The notes beneath the pieces are model-generated. The model worked only from the letters and a program-made list of their open reading frames with translations. It made no database searches and had not been told where the DNA came from. Shown here in pieces: positions 35,119 to 43,974 of a stretch of DNA of 64,000 nt (positions within the stretch are counted from its first letter, which is position 1; every line of letters begins with the position of its first letter). Source of the stretch: Burkholderia sp. WP9 (GTDB taxonomy: Bacteria; Pseudomonadota; Gammaproteobacteria; Burkholderiales; Burkholderiaceae). The position numbers and the translations under genes were made by a program. The stretch lies in contig NZ_FNTG01000001.1 in assembly GCF_900104795.1 (NCBI RefSeq), positions 3,782,001-3,846,000 on the forward strand. The letters are read 5' to 3'.

Positions 35119-35144
35119 ATCGGCGCCCTTTGAAGGGCGCCGAT
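35119..35144 (-). terminator. Perfect 12-bp hairpin downstream of fliK
   Basis: ATCGGCGCCCTT and AAGGGCGCCGAT face each other around TG. It lies 66 bases past the fliK stop on the minus strand. No T-run on either side, so it is a probable but not classical terminator. Confidence 0.5.
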
Positions 35145-35209
35145 AACCCGTTGCCTTGAGACTCCCATGCCTTCGGCCCACAGCGGCGCCGGGGCTCAAG
35201 GCGTCAGCA

Positions 35210-36727
35210 TCACGCGAATGTGTCCACCAAGCCCACTGTGCGTCGCGCCGGTACGTTGACCGCCATGTCGACCGTGTCTGAGCCGCTGCCGCCGCCATAT
35301 GATCCGCTCGCACTGCCCGAGCGGCCGCCAGAGCGGCCAGAGTCGGCGCTCTGTTGTTGGCCGCCCTGGCGCGCAAAGCCGTCGCTGACGCTCGCGCTGC
35401 CCAAGCCGATCCCGTTTGATTCCATCGCCTCGCGTAGTTTCGGCAACGCCGCTTCGACCGCTTCGCGCACGGATTGATGCTGCGAAACAAACAATGCATG
35501 GGCGTGGTTGTCGGCAACTTGCAAGACAACCTGCAAGGGACCAAGGTCCTTCGGGTTCAGCGTCAGTTCGGCGCTCTGTGAATGCGCGTTCGACAGGAAC
35601 ACCACCTTCTGACTCAATGCGTCCTCCCAGTCGGTCGTGCCGACCTGAGGTGATAGTGCGTTTGCCGCTTGCGCCGCGCCGGCATTGCCGGTGGTCTGGA
35701 CGGCAGCGGTCGCGCTCGCCGCGCTGGCCGCCGCCTGCGTGGCGGCCAGCGCCGCTGTCGCTGCGTCCGCCGCGCTCTTGAAGGATGCGAGATCGTCACC
35801 CTGCGTGCCGCCGGCCGTTGCCGTCAATGCGTCGTTCGCCGCCTTTGCCGCTGCGGACGGGTCCGCCACGGTCGTCGCCGCCGTCGTCAAAGCGGCCTTC
35901 GACGCGCTCGATCCCTTGCCGTCGCCGAACAGGCCACTGGCCAAGGTCTTGCCGTCCGAGGTTCCGTTCGAGGTTCCGTTAAGTCCCGCGTTCGTGCCAG
36001 CCGCGAGGCCGTTCGCCGACGTCGCGGCATTGGCGGCGGCGCCGCTCGCCATTGCTTGGGGGGGGACGCCCTGGCCATTCGCCAAAGCCGCCAGCGCCGC
36101 TTGCAATGCGTCTTGCAACGACTTTGGATCCGTAGCGGTAGTTTTCTTGCCTGAGGTGCCGCCCGTCGTGGCGTCCGTGGTCGTGCCGGGCAACGCGGTC
36201 GCGGCGTCGGCCAAGGCCGTGGCGGGGTCGGCGGTGGCCGGCGTAGCCGCGTTGTCCGCGTTAGCTTGCGCTTGTGCTTGCGCCTGGGCCTGTGCTGCGG
36301 CGGCTGCCGCGGCGGTGCCCGCGTCGGTCTGGGTCGCCGTGTTGCCGGCCTTCGGCGGCGTGGCGGCGGGCTTGTCGGTCGAAGCCTGTTGCGTGTTGCC
36401 CGCCGATGCCGACGACGACGCGGAGTTCACCGGCTTGCCGGCGTCCTTGCTGCTGCTCGTGTCGTCCGTGCTCTGCGCGCTTGAATCAGCCGGCGGCGGA
36501 GCATCGTGCACGCTCGACGAAGACGACGATCCAGAAGACGCCGCAGCCGCAGCCTGCTGCTGTTGCTGCTGGCTCGCGCTCTGCGCGGCAGCACTGTTTT
36601 GCTGGTCGATGCTCTGCTGCAGGGTTTGCGAGAACGGTTTGGCGTTTGCCGCAGCGGCAATGGCCGCGCTGGTGGACGTGCTGCTGGCGGAGCCGAGCAG
36701 CGAGCCGATCTGTGAAAGAAGCGACAT
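35210..36727 (-). CDS. fliK: Flagellar hook-length control protein FliK
   Basis: 505 residues from ATG 36727 (AGGA upstream; a TTG 15 bases earlier is also in frame). FliK is secreted as a molecular ruler and triggers the FlhB switch. The N-terminal ~370 residues are Ala/Thr/Ser/Gln-rich and disordered, with a Gln run near residue 60. The C-terminal switch domain has SAELTLNPKDLGPLQVVLQV, ADNHAHALFVSQHQSVREAV and LPKLREAMESNGIGLGSASV. It is the last gene of fliFGHIJK. Confidence 0.95.
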   Translation of the reverse strand: MSLLSQIGSLLGSASSTSTSAAIAAAANAKPFSQTLQQSIDQQNSAAAQSASQQQQQQAAAAASSGSSSSSSVHDAPPPADSSAQSTDDTSSSKDAGKPVNSASSSASAGNTQQASTDKPAATPPKAGNTATQTDAGTAAAAAAAQAQAQAQAQANADNAATPATADPATALADAATALPGTTTDATTGGTSGKKTTATDPKSLQDALQAALAALANGQGVPPQAMASGAAANAATSANGLAAGTNAGLNGTSNGTSDGKTLASGLFGDGKGSSASKAALTTAATTVADPSAAAKAANDALTATAGGTQGDDLASFKSAADAATAALAATQAAASAASATAAVQTTGNAGAAQAANALSPQVGTTDWEDALSQKVVFLSNAHSQSAELTLNPKDLGPLQVVLQVADNHAHALFVSQHQSVREAVEAALPKLREAMESNGIGLGSASVSDGFARQGGQQQSADSGRSGGRSGSASGSYGGGSGSDTVDMAVNVPARRTVGLVDTFA

Positions 36728-36779
36728 AGGGAATCCTGTCAATCCGTCAAACGGGGTGTTCGGTCAGTCAAGGCGGCGC

Positions 36780-37229
36780 TCATGCACCTTCGGCGCGCAT
36801 CCGCAGAATCCGGGCGGCGTGTTCGTCGGCGTCGCGCTGGTCGCGCCGCGCCGTGGTCCTGGCTTCGGCTGCTTCGCCGCGCGCCTGCAGCACTTCATAT
36901 GAGCCGAGCTTCTGCTTCTGGCGCTGCCAGTCGGGCTTCGCGGCCTCGACGCGCGCGGTGGCCGTCGCCAGCAGATTGCGCTGCTGTTCGATGGCGGCGT
37001 CGAGCGTGTCGATGAACGCCTGGAAGTTGCGCATGTTGCCCGCGGGCATGCCTGTCTGGGCGGTCGCCGTGAAGCGTGCGTGATATTCGTCGCGATACTG
37101 CACGAGGGCGTCGAGTTGCGCCTGCACATCGTTGCGCTCGCGCTGCGCGCGGCCCAGACGTTGCGCGGCGGCGTCGACATCGTCCTGGGCCAGGCCGATG
37201 AGGGTCTTGATCGGAAAGTGTTTCGCCAT
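36780..37229 (-). CDS. fliJ: Flagellar export ATPase-associated protein FliJ
   Basis: 149 residues, almost wholly helical and charged, the FliJ length and character. Opens MAKHFPIKTLIGLAQDDVDA, with the coiled-coil QRLGRAQRERNDVQAQLDAL. FliJ sits in the centre of the FliI hexamer and contacts FlhA. Starts 2 bases after fliI. Confidence 0.92.
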   Translation of the reverse strand: MAKHFPIKTLIGLAQDDVDAAAQRLGRAQRERNDVQAQLDALVQYRDEYHARFTATAQTGMPAGNMRNFQAFIDTLDAAIEQQRNLLATATARVEAAKPDWQRQKQKLGSYEVLQARGEAAEARTTARRDQRDADEHAARILRMRAEGA

Positions 37230-37231
37230 CG

Positions 37232-38881
37232 TCAGCCTCCTTGGGCAAACAGCGCGTCCAGCATCTCGAGACTCGGTTCAAAGTTCGCGCACTCGCGAAA
37301 ACCTTGCTGCAAAAATGCTTCCATCCGCGGATACAGCGCGATGGCGCGGTCGAGCAGCGCGTCGCGCCCGCTCGAATACGCGCCGACGTTGATCAGATCG
37401 CGGTTGCGCTGATAGCGCGACAGCATCTGCTTGAACATACGCGTCTTGTCCAGATGGTTATCGTCGATCAGCGCGGTCATTGCCCGGCTAATCGACGCTT
37501 CGATGTCGATGGCCGGATAGTGGCCGGCTTCAGCCAGCGAGCGCGACAGCACGATGTGGCCGTCCAGAATCGCTCGCGCGGAGTCGGCGATCGGGTCCTG
37601 CTGGTCGTCGCCCTCGGTCAGCACGGTGTAGAACGCGGTGATCGAACCGCCGCCCGCCGGGCCGTTGCCAGTGCGTTCGACGAGCGCCGGCAGCTTGGCG
37701 AACACCGAAGGCGGATAGCCCTTGGTGGCGGGCGGCTCGCCCACGGCCAGCGCGATCTCGCGCTGCGCCATTGCGTAGCGGGTCAGCGAATCCATCAGCA
37801 GCAGCACATGCTTGCCCTGGTCACGGAAATATTCGGCGAGCGAGGTCGAATACGACGCGGCCTGCATCCGCAGAAGCGGCGAGACGTCGGCGGGCGCAGC
37901 GATCACCACGGAGCGCGCCAAACCTTCCTCGCCGAGAATCTGCTCGATGAATTCCTTCACTTCGCGGCCGCGTTCGCCGATCAGGCCGATCACGATCACC
38001 TCGGCGCTGGTGTAGCGCGCCATCGTGCCGAGCAGCACCGATTTACCGACGCCCGAACCGGCGAACAGGCCCATGCGCTGACCACGTCCGACCGTCAGCA
38101 GCGCGTTGATCGCGCGCACGCCGACGTCGAGCACCTTGTGGATCGGTTCGCGATTGAGCGGATTGATGACCGGTGCGGACAACGGCGCGTCGGCATGCGC
38201 GCCAAGCGGGCCGAGTCCGTCGAGCGGACGGCCGGACGCATCCAGCACGCGGCCGAGCAATTCCCAGCCGACCGGCAGACGTTTCGCGCCGGCCATCGGA
38301 TCGGCGATCGGCGCGCTTTCGAGCGGATAGACGCGCGCGCCGGGCAGCAGGCCGATCACTTCGGTGGTCGGCATCAGAAACAGTTTGTCGCCGGAGAAGC
38401 CGACCACTTCGGCTTCGGCCATCGGCAGTGAACTGCCTTGCGGCAGTTCGATCATCACTTCCGCGCCCACCGAGAGGCGCAGGCCGACGGCTTCCAGCAC
38501 GAGGCCGGCGGCGCGCGTGAGACGACCGCAGGCGCGCATCGGCTTGGCGATCGCATTGCGTGCGCGCAGCGCGTCGAGGCGGCCGCGCCAGGCCTGCATG
38601 TGCGGATTGCTGTCGAGCGCGGGGTCGTACGGGGGGAAGGGAACAGCGGCGGGAGCGGGGCTCGATGGGGCGGCGTCGTGGCTCGCGGCGGCGCCCGCCG
38701 CCGGATGGGCATGCGCCGGATCGCGCAGGGCGGCTTCAATGGCGGCGACCGCCGCCGCGGCGGGTGTGACCGCGGCCGGGACGTCTGCCAGCGCCTCGGC
38801 GCCGAACGACGCCAGCGCCAGTTCGCGTTCGAGCGGCGTCAGATCGCTGGCGCGAATCTCTTCGAGCGTCGGCTTTACCAT
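37232..38881 (-). CDS. fliI: Flagellum-specific export ATPase FliI
   Basis: 549-residue ATPase of the F1-beta/Rho fold. Walker A AGSGVGKS at 274-281, Walker B region [20 protein letters not shown], and the family motif [20 protein letters not shown]. About 95 N-terminal residues (Ala/Pro/His-rich) come before the conserved start [15 protein letters not shown]; usual FliI proteins are about 440-460 residues. The ATG 38881 overlaps the fliH stop by 7 bases, so the extension is probably translated. It forms a complex with FliH and FliJ. Confidence 0.97.
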   Translation of the reverse strand: MVKPTLEEIRASDLTPLERELALASFGAEALADVPAAVTPAAAAVAAIEAALRDPAHAHPAAGAAASHDAAPSSPAPAAVPFPPYDPALDSNPHMQAWRGRLDALRARNAIAKPMRACGRLTRAAGLVLEAVGLRLSVGAEVMIELPQGSSLPMAEAEVVGFSGDKLFLMPTTEVIGLLPGARVYPLESAPIADPMAGAKRLPVGWELLGRVLDASGRPLDGLGPLGAHADAPLSAPVINPLNREPIHKVLDVGVRAINALLTVGRGQRMGLFAGSGVGKSVLLGTMARYTSAEVIVIGLIGERGREVKEFIEQILGEEGLARSVVIAAPADVSPLLRMQAASYSTSLAEYFRDQGKHVLLLMDSLTRYAMAQREIALAVGEPPATKGYPPSVFAKLPALVERTGNGPAGGGSITAFYTVLTEGDDQQDPIADSARAILDGHIVLSRSLAEAGHYPAIDIEASISRAMTALIDDNHLDKTRMFKQMLSRYQRNRDLINVGAYSSGRDALLDRAIALYPRMEAFLQQGFRECANFEPSLEMLDALFAQGG

Positions 38882-39558
38882 GTGCTCACCTTGCCGAGTG
38901 CGGCGGCCACGCGCTCCCAGCGCGTATCGATGCCGGCGTCCACTTCGCCGGTTCCGGCCTGCGCGCGGCAGCCGCCGCGCTCCACGGCCGGATCGGTGCG
39001 CACGGTCCAGCCGCGCGTTTGCAGTTCTTCCATCAGATAGGCTTCGACCACCGGCAGATCGGCGGGACTCACGATCAGGGCCGGCGCACCGACCAGCGTG
39101 GGCTCGCTCGCCAGCACCTCACGCGCGGCGGCGATCAGCGCGGTCGGGTCGTGCTGCACGTGCTGACGCACCACCTGCTGCGCGATGTCGAGCGCCAGTG
39201 CGACCAGCGTTTCGGAGATCGCGCCCTGGGCGCCGTCGAGCGCCGACTTGAAAGTTTCAGCGAGGGCGGCGAGCCGCGCCGCTTCTTCGCGCGCTTCACT
39301 CTGGCCTTGCTCGAAGCCCTGCGCATGACCTTGCTCGTAGCCGGCCTGGTAGCCGAGCGCCTGACCGGCCACGTGGCCGGAGGCGATGCCCTGTGCATGC
39401 GCGGCGTCGCGCAGACGTTCGAGTTCGGCCTCGAACGCGCCGTCGTCGACTTCGGGTTCGGGCGGTGCCGGCGGTACTGGATCGAACGAAGCCATCTCCC
39501 AGCGCTGGTAGGCCGAGAGGCTTTCCTTCGCCGAGGAGTTCTGATCAGACATATGCAT
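38875..39558 (-). CDS. fliH: Flagellar export ATPase regulator FliH
   Basis: 227 residues. N-terminal [13 protein letters not shown], then a glycine-repeat helix with AxxxG spacing ([20 protein letters not shown] to [20 protein letters not shown]), the hallmark of FliH, and a C-terminal domain with [20 protein letters not shown]. FliH anchors FliI to FliN and inhibits it. ATG 39558 or 39552 are both possible; both overlap the end of fliG. Confidence 0.94.
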   Translation of the reverse strand: MHMSDQNSSAKESLSAYQRWEMASFDPVPPAPPEPEVDDGAFEAELERLRDAAHAQGIASGHVAGQALGYQAGYEQGHAQGFEQGQSEAREEAARLAALAETFKSALDGAQGAISETLVALALDIAQQVVRQHVQHDPTALIAAAREVLASEPTLVGAPALIVSPADLPVVEAYLMEELQTRGWTVRTDPAVERGGCRAQAGTGEVDAGIDTRWERVAAALGKVSTW

Positions 39559-40540
39559 CTTCGGCCTTGCCGCCTAGAACGATCTGGCCGCCTTCAGCCA
39601 GGTTGCGCACGATCTGCAGGATGCGGCGCTGCTGCGTCTCGACTTCGGAGACGCGCACCGGACCGCGCGCGTCGAGGTCTTCGGCGAGCAGTTCGGCAGC
39701 ACGCTGCGACATGTTCGACAGGAACTTCTGGCGCAGCGCGGGCGGCGCGCCCTTCAGCGAGATGATCAACGCCTCGGACTCGACTTCCTTCAGCAGCAGC
39801 TGAATTGCGCGGTCTTCCAGATCGAGCAGGTTCTCGAACACAAACATCTGATCAATGATCTTCTGCGCAAGTTCCGCGTCGTACTGGCGAACGTTCTCGA
39901 TGACGCCTTCTTCATGATTGCTCGACATGAAGTTGAGAATCTCGGCCGCCGTGCGGATCCCGCCCATCGGGCTGCGCTTGAGGTTGTCGCTGCCGGACAG
40001 GAGGCCCGTCAGCACGTCGTCGAGTTCGCGCAGCGCGGCCGGCTGGATGCCGTCGAGCGTCGCGATCCGCAGCAGCACGTCGTTGCGCAGCCGCTCCGTG
40101 AAGCAGGCGACGATTTCCGACGCCTGATCGCGATCCAGGTGAACGAGGATGGTCGCGATGATCTGCGGATGCTCGTTCTTGATGAGTTCGGCGACCGCCG
40201 CGGAATCCATCCACTTCAGGCCTTCGATACCGCTGGTATCGCTGCCCTGCAAAATCCGGTCGATGATCGCGCCGGCCTTGTCGTCGCCGAGCGCCTTGGT
40301 CAGCACCGAACGGATGTACTCGTTCGAATCCAGCGACATGCCGGTGTGCTGCTCGGCCTCGCGTACGAACTCCTGCAGCACTTCGTCGACCTGCTCGCGG
40401 GTCACGCTCTTCAGTGCGGCCATCGCGACGCCGATCTTCTGGACTTCGCGCGGCCCGAGGAACTTGAACACCTGCGCGGCTTCTTCCTCGCCGATCGACA
40501 TCAGCAGGAGCGCGCTCTTCATTACGCCTTCAGCGCTCAT
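39545..40540 (-). CDS. fliG: Flagellar motor switch protein FliG
   Basis: 331-residue torque-generating C-ring protein. EHPQ motif in LIKNEHPQIIATILVHLDRD; the C-terminal charged helix is present as NLLDLEDRAIQLLLKEVESE. GEEEAAQVFKFLGPREVQKI is the conserved N-terminal FliF-binding region. Overlaps fliF by 11 bases and fliH by 14, so the operon is tightly coupled. Confidence 0.98.
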   Translation of the reverse strand: MSAEGVMKSALLLMSIGEEEAAQVFKFLGPREVQKIGVAMAALKSVTREQVDEVLQEFVREAEQHTGMSLDSNEYIRSVLTKALGDDKAGAIIDRILQGSDTSGIEGLKWMDSAAVAELIKNEHPQIIATILVHLDRDQASEIVACFTERLRNDVLLRIATLDGIQPAALRELDDVLTGLLSGSDNLKRSPMGGIRTAAEILNFMSSNHEEGVIENVRQYDAELAQKIIDQMFVFENLLDLEDRAIQLLLKEVESEALIISLKGAPPALRQKFLSNMSQRAAELLAEDLDARGPVRVSEVETQQRRILQIVRNLAEGGQIVLGGKAEDAYV

Positions 40541-42335
40541 CGGACACCCAATTTTTCACGACGGTTGCAACGATCTTCGGATCCTGGCGGGCGATGCTGC
40601 GCGCGAATTCCAGGTTCCGCTCATATTTGTGCTTGGAGCTTTCGAGCGCGAGCAGTTCGCTGTCGGTTTCCAGTTCGGCGACCGAGCTTCCGTTTGCGCC
40701 CGCGCGCTCGGCGGCGGGGATGCCATCCAGCAGGACCGGCTCGTCCGGCGACGGCAGCGCCCCGGCGACGACCGGCTCCGGCGGCGGGAAAGCGCGGCGC
40801 AGCGCCGGCTTGACCATCACGAAGTAAAGGAACAGGGCGACCGCGCCGATGCCGAGGTAGGTGGCGATCTGCTTGGCGAGCGCGATCATGTCCGGCGTGC
40901 GCCACCACGGCAGGTCGGCGTTCGGGTCGAGGTCGGTGCTGAACGGGCTGTTGACCACGTTCACCGAGTCACCGCGCGCCGAGTCGAAGCCCATTGCGTC
41001 CTTGACCAGCTGGTTGACCTGCGCGAGCTTGTCGGCGGTGACCGGCTGCATCGTGGCGTGACCCTTGGCGTCGACCACTCGCATGTAGTTCACCACGACC
41101 GCCACCGAGAGACGCTTGATGCCGCCCATCGGCCGCTCGAGGTGCCGCACTGTCTTGTCGAGTTCGTAGTTGGTGGTCGAGTCCTTGCGGTCGCTGACCG
41201 GCGTGGTCGTCACGCCGCTCGCGCCGTTCGGTGCGTTGATCGGCGCGGACGCCGGCTGCGGCGGCTGGTTCGACAGCGCGCCCGGTACGCCCGAGGCGGC
41301 GCCTTGCGACATTTCGGTGGCGCTGCTCGACTGCTGGCTGCGGATCGCCGCCTGCTGCGGGTTGCCGTTCGGGCCGTAGTTTTCCGAGGTCTGCTCGCTA
41401 TGCGAGAAGTCGATGTCGGCGCTGACCTGCGAATGCGCGTTGCCCGAGCCGAACAACGGCGAGAGGATCGCGTCGATACGTTGCTGGGTGCTGCGCTCGA
41501 TCTGCTGGCGGTACTTTAGTTGCGAGGCGTCGAGTCCGCTGCCGGTGGAAGGCTGCGTCAGCAGGTTGCCGTCCTGGTCGAGAATCGTCACGCCCTTGAC
41601 CGGCATATCCGGCACCGCCGAGGACACCATATGGGTGATCGCCAGCACCTGGCCGTCGTCGAGCGCGCGGCCCGGGTAGAGGTTGACCAGCACGGAGGCG
41701 GACGGCGCTTCCTTGTCGCGCACGAAGACGGAGGGTTTCGGGATCGCCAGATGCACGCGGGCCGACTTCACCGACGAAATCGATTCGATCGTGCGCTCCA
41801 GCTCGCCTTCCAGGGCGCGCTGATAGTTGATCTGCTCGGCAAACTGGCTGATGCCGAATTTCTGGTTGTCCATCAGCTCGAAGCCGACCGAACCGCTCTT
41901 GGGCAGACCTTGCGACGCGAGCCGCAGACGCATCTCATGCACCTGTTCGGCCGGCACGAGGATCGCCCCGCCCGCATCGGAGAACTTATAGGGAATGTTG
42001 GCCGCTTGCAGCGCCGTGATGATCGCGCCGCCGTCGCGGTCCGACAGATTGCTGTAGAGCACCTTGTAGTCCGGCGCCCGCGACCACAGGAACAGGCCCG
42101 CCACCACGGCGACCAGCAGCGCGACGGCGAAAATCAACGGCGCGCGCGGGTTGCCGCGCATTTGCGCGAGGCCTGACAGACGTTGACCAAAGTTGCCGCC
42201 GAGGTTGCCCGAAAGGCCGCCCAGGTCCGCGCCGCCGCCGGCCTGGCCGGCGCCGGCCGCACCGGCGCCAGGCTGCGCGCCGGCGAGGCCCATGCGGGCG
42301 TCGGGGTTGATCAAAGAGTTGGCTGACGAATCCAT
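40530..42335 (-). CDS. fliF: Flagellar MS-ring protein FliF
   Basis: 601 residues. Two membrane spans: LIFAVALLVAVVAGLFLWSR near the N-terminus and ATYLGIGAVALFLYFVMVKP near the C-terminus, flanking the periplasmic ring-building motifs (YKVLYSNLSDRDGGAIITAL, LPKSGSVGFELMDNQKFGIS). The C-terminal tail KYERNLEFARSIARQDPKIV binds FliG. The first ~45 residues are Gly/Ala-rich. Divergent from fliE. Confidence 0.97.
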   Translation of the reverse strand: MDSSANSLINPDARMGLAGAQPGAGAAGAGQAGGGADLGGLSGNLGGNFGQRLSGLAQMRGNPRAPLIFAVALLVAVVAGLFLWSRAPDYKVLYSNLSDRDGGAIITALQAANIPYKFSDAGGAILVPAEQVHEMRLRLASQGLPKSGSVGFELMDNQKFGISQFAEQINYQRALEGELERTIESISSVKSARVHLAIPKPSVFVRDKEAPSASVLVNLYPGRALDDGQVLAITHMVSSAVPDMPVKGVTILDQDGNLLTQPSTGSGLDASQLKYRQQIERSTQQRIDAILSPLFGSGNAHSQVSADIDFSHSEQTSENYGPNGNPQQAAIRSQQSSSATEMSQGAASGVPGALSNQPPQPASAPINAPNGASGVTTTPVSDRKDSTTNYELDKTVRHLERPMGGIKRLSVAVVVNYMRVVDAKGHATMQPVTADKLAQVNQLVKDAMGFDSARGDSVNVVNSPFSTDLDPNADLPWWRTPDMIALAKQIATYLGIGAVALFLYFVMVKPALRRAFPPPEPVVAGALPSPDEPVLLDGIPAAERAGANGSSVAELETDSELLALESSKHKYERNLEFARSIARQDPKIVATVVKNWVSDER

Positions 42336-42572
42336 GCGTCGGGTTTCTCCGGGATGCCTTTTGCGTTCTGCCGCTTACCGCGCCGAGGGTCGGCGGGCGT
42401 GCGGACAGAGACTTTCACCATTGAAATTATCCGTGGCGCGGCTCAACCCGATTGCTTGAATAGAGCCGGGTTTCCCCCCTAGTTTCGGGGCTTTCCCGTA
42501 TGGCTGCGGCGCTATGCTTTCGTCCAGATCGGTACGGTTCTGGCATGCCGGTCGTCATTCCCTGGAGAAAAC
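42336..42572. promoter_or_regulatory. Divergent fliF / fliE promoter region
   Basis: Contains a C6 block at 42474-42479, a facing GGGG (CCCC-TAGTTTC-GGGG, 42476-42490), then CTTTCCCG and TATGCT (42513-42518) as a possible -10 for fliE. The C-rich block recalls those before flhB and flgB. No gene. Confidence 0.3.
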
Positions 42573-42908
42573 ATGACTTTCCCCGTGAACGCGCTCTCGT
42601 CGGCGCTGCAACAGATGCAGTCGATGGCGGCGCAAGCGGCCGGCGGCAGCAATGCCGTCGCCGACACCTCCGGCGCGGCAACGCCCACCGGTTTTGCCTC
42701 GGCGCTGAAAGCTTCGCTGGACAAGATCAGCGGCGATCAGACCAAGGCGATCGGCGAATCGAAGGCGTTCGAACTCGGCGCGTCCAACGTGTCGCTCAAC
42801 GACGTGATGGTCGATATGCAAAAGGCCAACGTGGGCTTCCAGTTCGGCCTGCAGGTGCGCAACAAGCTGGTGTCCGCCTATAACGACATCATGCAGATGT
42901 CGGTATGA
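42573..42908 (+). CDS. fliE: Flagellar MS-ring/rod junction protein FliE
   Basis: 111 residues. The C-terminal half has the family core [20 protein letters not shown] and [20 protein letters not shown]; the N-terminal half is Ala/Gln-rich. FliE joins the rod to the MS ring. GGAG precedes the ATG. A 7-bp hairpin (CGGGCGG/CCGCCCG, 42917-42940) follows. Confidence 0.96.
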   Translation: MTFPVNALSSALQQMQSMAAQAAGGSNAVADTSGAATPTGFASALKASLDKISGDQTKAIGESKAFELGASNVSLNDVMVDMQKANVGFQFGLQVRNKLVSAYNDIMQMSV

Positions 42909-43012
42909 GCGCGCCTCGGGCGGCAAGGTTCGTCCGCCCGCCCGAACGCGTGCACGCCGTGTGGCCCTCGCGGGCCGCGCCATTCGGCCCCTTAATCCTC
43001 CTTACACCGGCC

Positions 43013-43040
43013 TAAAGCTTTCCGGCTGCCTATCCGATAA
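43013..43040 (+). promoter_or_regulatory. Sigma-28-like promoter of fliST
   Basis: TAAAGCTT at -35 and TCCGATAA at -10, with 16 bases between TAAA and TCCG, the same spacing as the flgM promoter. It is 86 bases upstream of fliS. Confidence 0.6.
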
Positions 43041-43126
43041 CCAGATACAGGCAGCGATCGGGGTGCGGCAACGTGCCCGGATAGGGAGCCACGACCCAAC
43101 CGCAGTGCAAGACAGGAGGAGCGCCG

Positions 43127-43561
43127 ATGTTTTCCCCAGGACACTCTGGAGCCAATGCGTACGCACGCGTCGGCGTCGAGACAGGGGTGATGGGCGCGAG
43201 TCCGCATCGTCTGATCGTGATGTTGTATCAGGGCGCGCGGCAGGCCATCGCGCAGGCGCGCATGCATCTGCAGCAAGGCAATGTGCCGGGTCGTGGAGAG
43301 GCGATCGGCAAGGCGATCCAGATCGTCGAAAGCGGGCTGCAGCAGTCGCTCAACCTTGAGGCGGGCGGCGAGATTGCGGAGCGGTTGAATGCGCTATATA
43401 GCTATATGTCGCGCCGGCTGCTCGAAGCCAACATAAAACAAAGCGAGGCGATGCTGGTCGAGGTGGATGGCCTTCTGGCGACACTCGAAGAGGCATGGAT
43501 CGGGATTGCCCCGGAGATCGCGCGGATGGCAGCTCAGCCGGCCGCGGAAAGCATGAGATGA
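43127..43561 (+). CDS. fliS: Flagellin export chaperone FliS
   Basis: 144 residues. YARVGVETGVMGASPHRLIV is the FliS signature, followed by MLYQGARQAIAQARMHLQQG and LNALYSYMSRRLLEANIK. FliS binds the flagellin C-terminus and docks at FlhA. Flagellin itself is not in this window. AGGAG upstream; overlaps fliT by 4 bases. Confidence 0.96.
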   Translation: MFSPGHSGANAYARVGVETGVMGASPHRLIVMLYQGARQAIAQARMHLQQGNVPGRGEAIGKAIQIVESGLQQSLNLEAGGEIAERLNALYSYMSRRLLEANIKQSEAMLVEVDGLLATLEEAWIGIAPEIARMAAQPAAESMR

Positions 43562-43884
43562 CATCGAACGCAGAATACTTCGCCCGATACGAGGCGATTG
43601 CAGCGATTTCCTGCCGCATGTTGATGGCTGCCCGGCGCGCACTGTGGAACGATCTGGTCCACTTGCAGGAGGAATACCGCCATCTGGTGGAGTCGTTGCG
43701 GGACGCCGAAACCGGCGTGAAGCTCGACGAGGGGGAGCGCCTGCGTAAATACGCGCTGATCCGCCAGATTCTCGCCGACGACGCTGCAATCCGCGATCTG
43801 GCGAATCCGCGCATGGCCAGTCTGTCGGCGCTGTTCGCCGGACGGCCGACTCACGTGCTCAAGGAGTTGTACGGGGCGCGCTGA
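43558..43884 (+). CDS. fliT: Flagellar chaperone FliT
   Basis: 108-residue helical protein. ATG 43558 overlaps the fliS stop (ATGA). FliT is the export chaperone for the filament cap FliD. The sequence (YEAIAAISCRMLMAARRALW, LREYALI-like LRKYALIRQILADDAAIRDL) is family-like, but FliT is poorly conserved, so the call also rests on position after fliS. Confidence 0.85.
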   Translation: MTSNAEYFARYEAIAAISCRMLMAARRALWNDLVHLQEEYRHLVESLRDAETGVKLDEGERLRKYALIRQILADDAAIRDLANPRMASLSALFAGRPTHVLKELYGAR

Positions 43885-43974
43885 GTTTCGCCGCGCGCAC
43901 CGCCTCCGTCTCTATTCATCTGGCTGACTGACTCTATTTGAGCGCGCCGCCGCCAATGTGACCAAGGAATCGGC

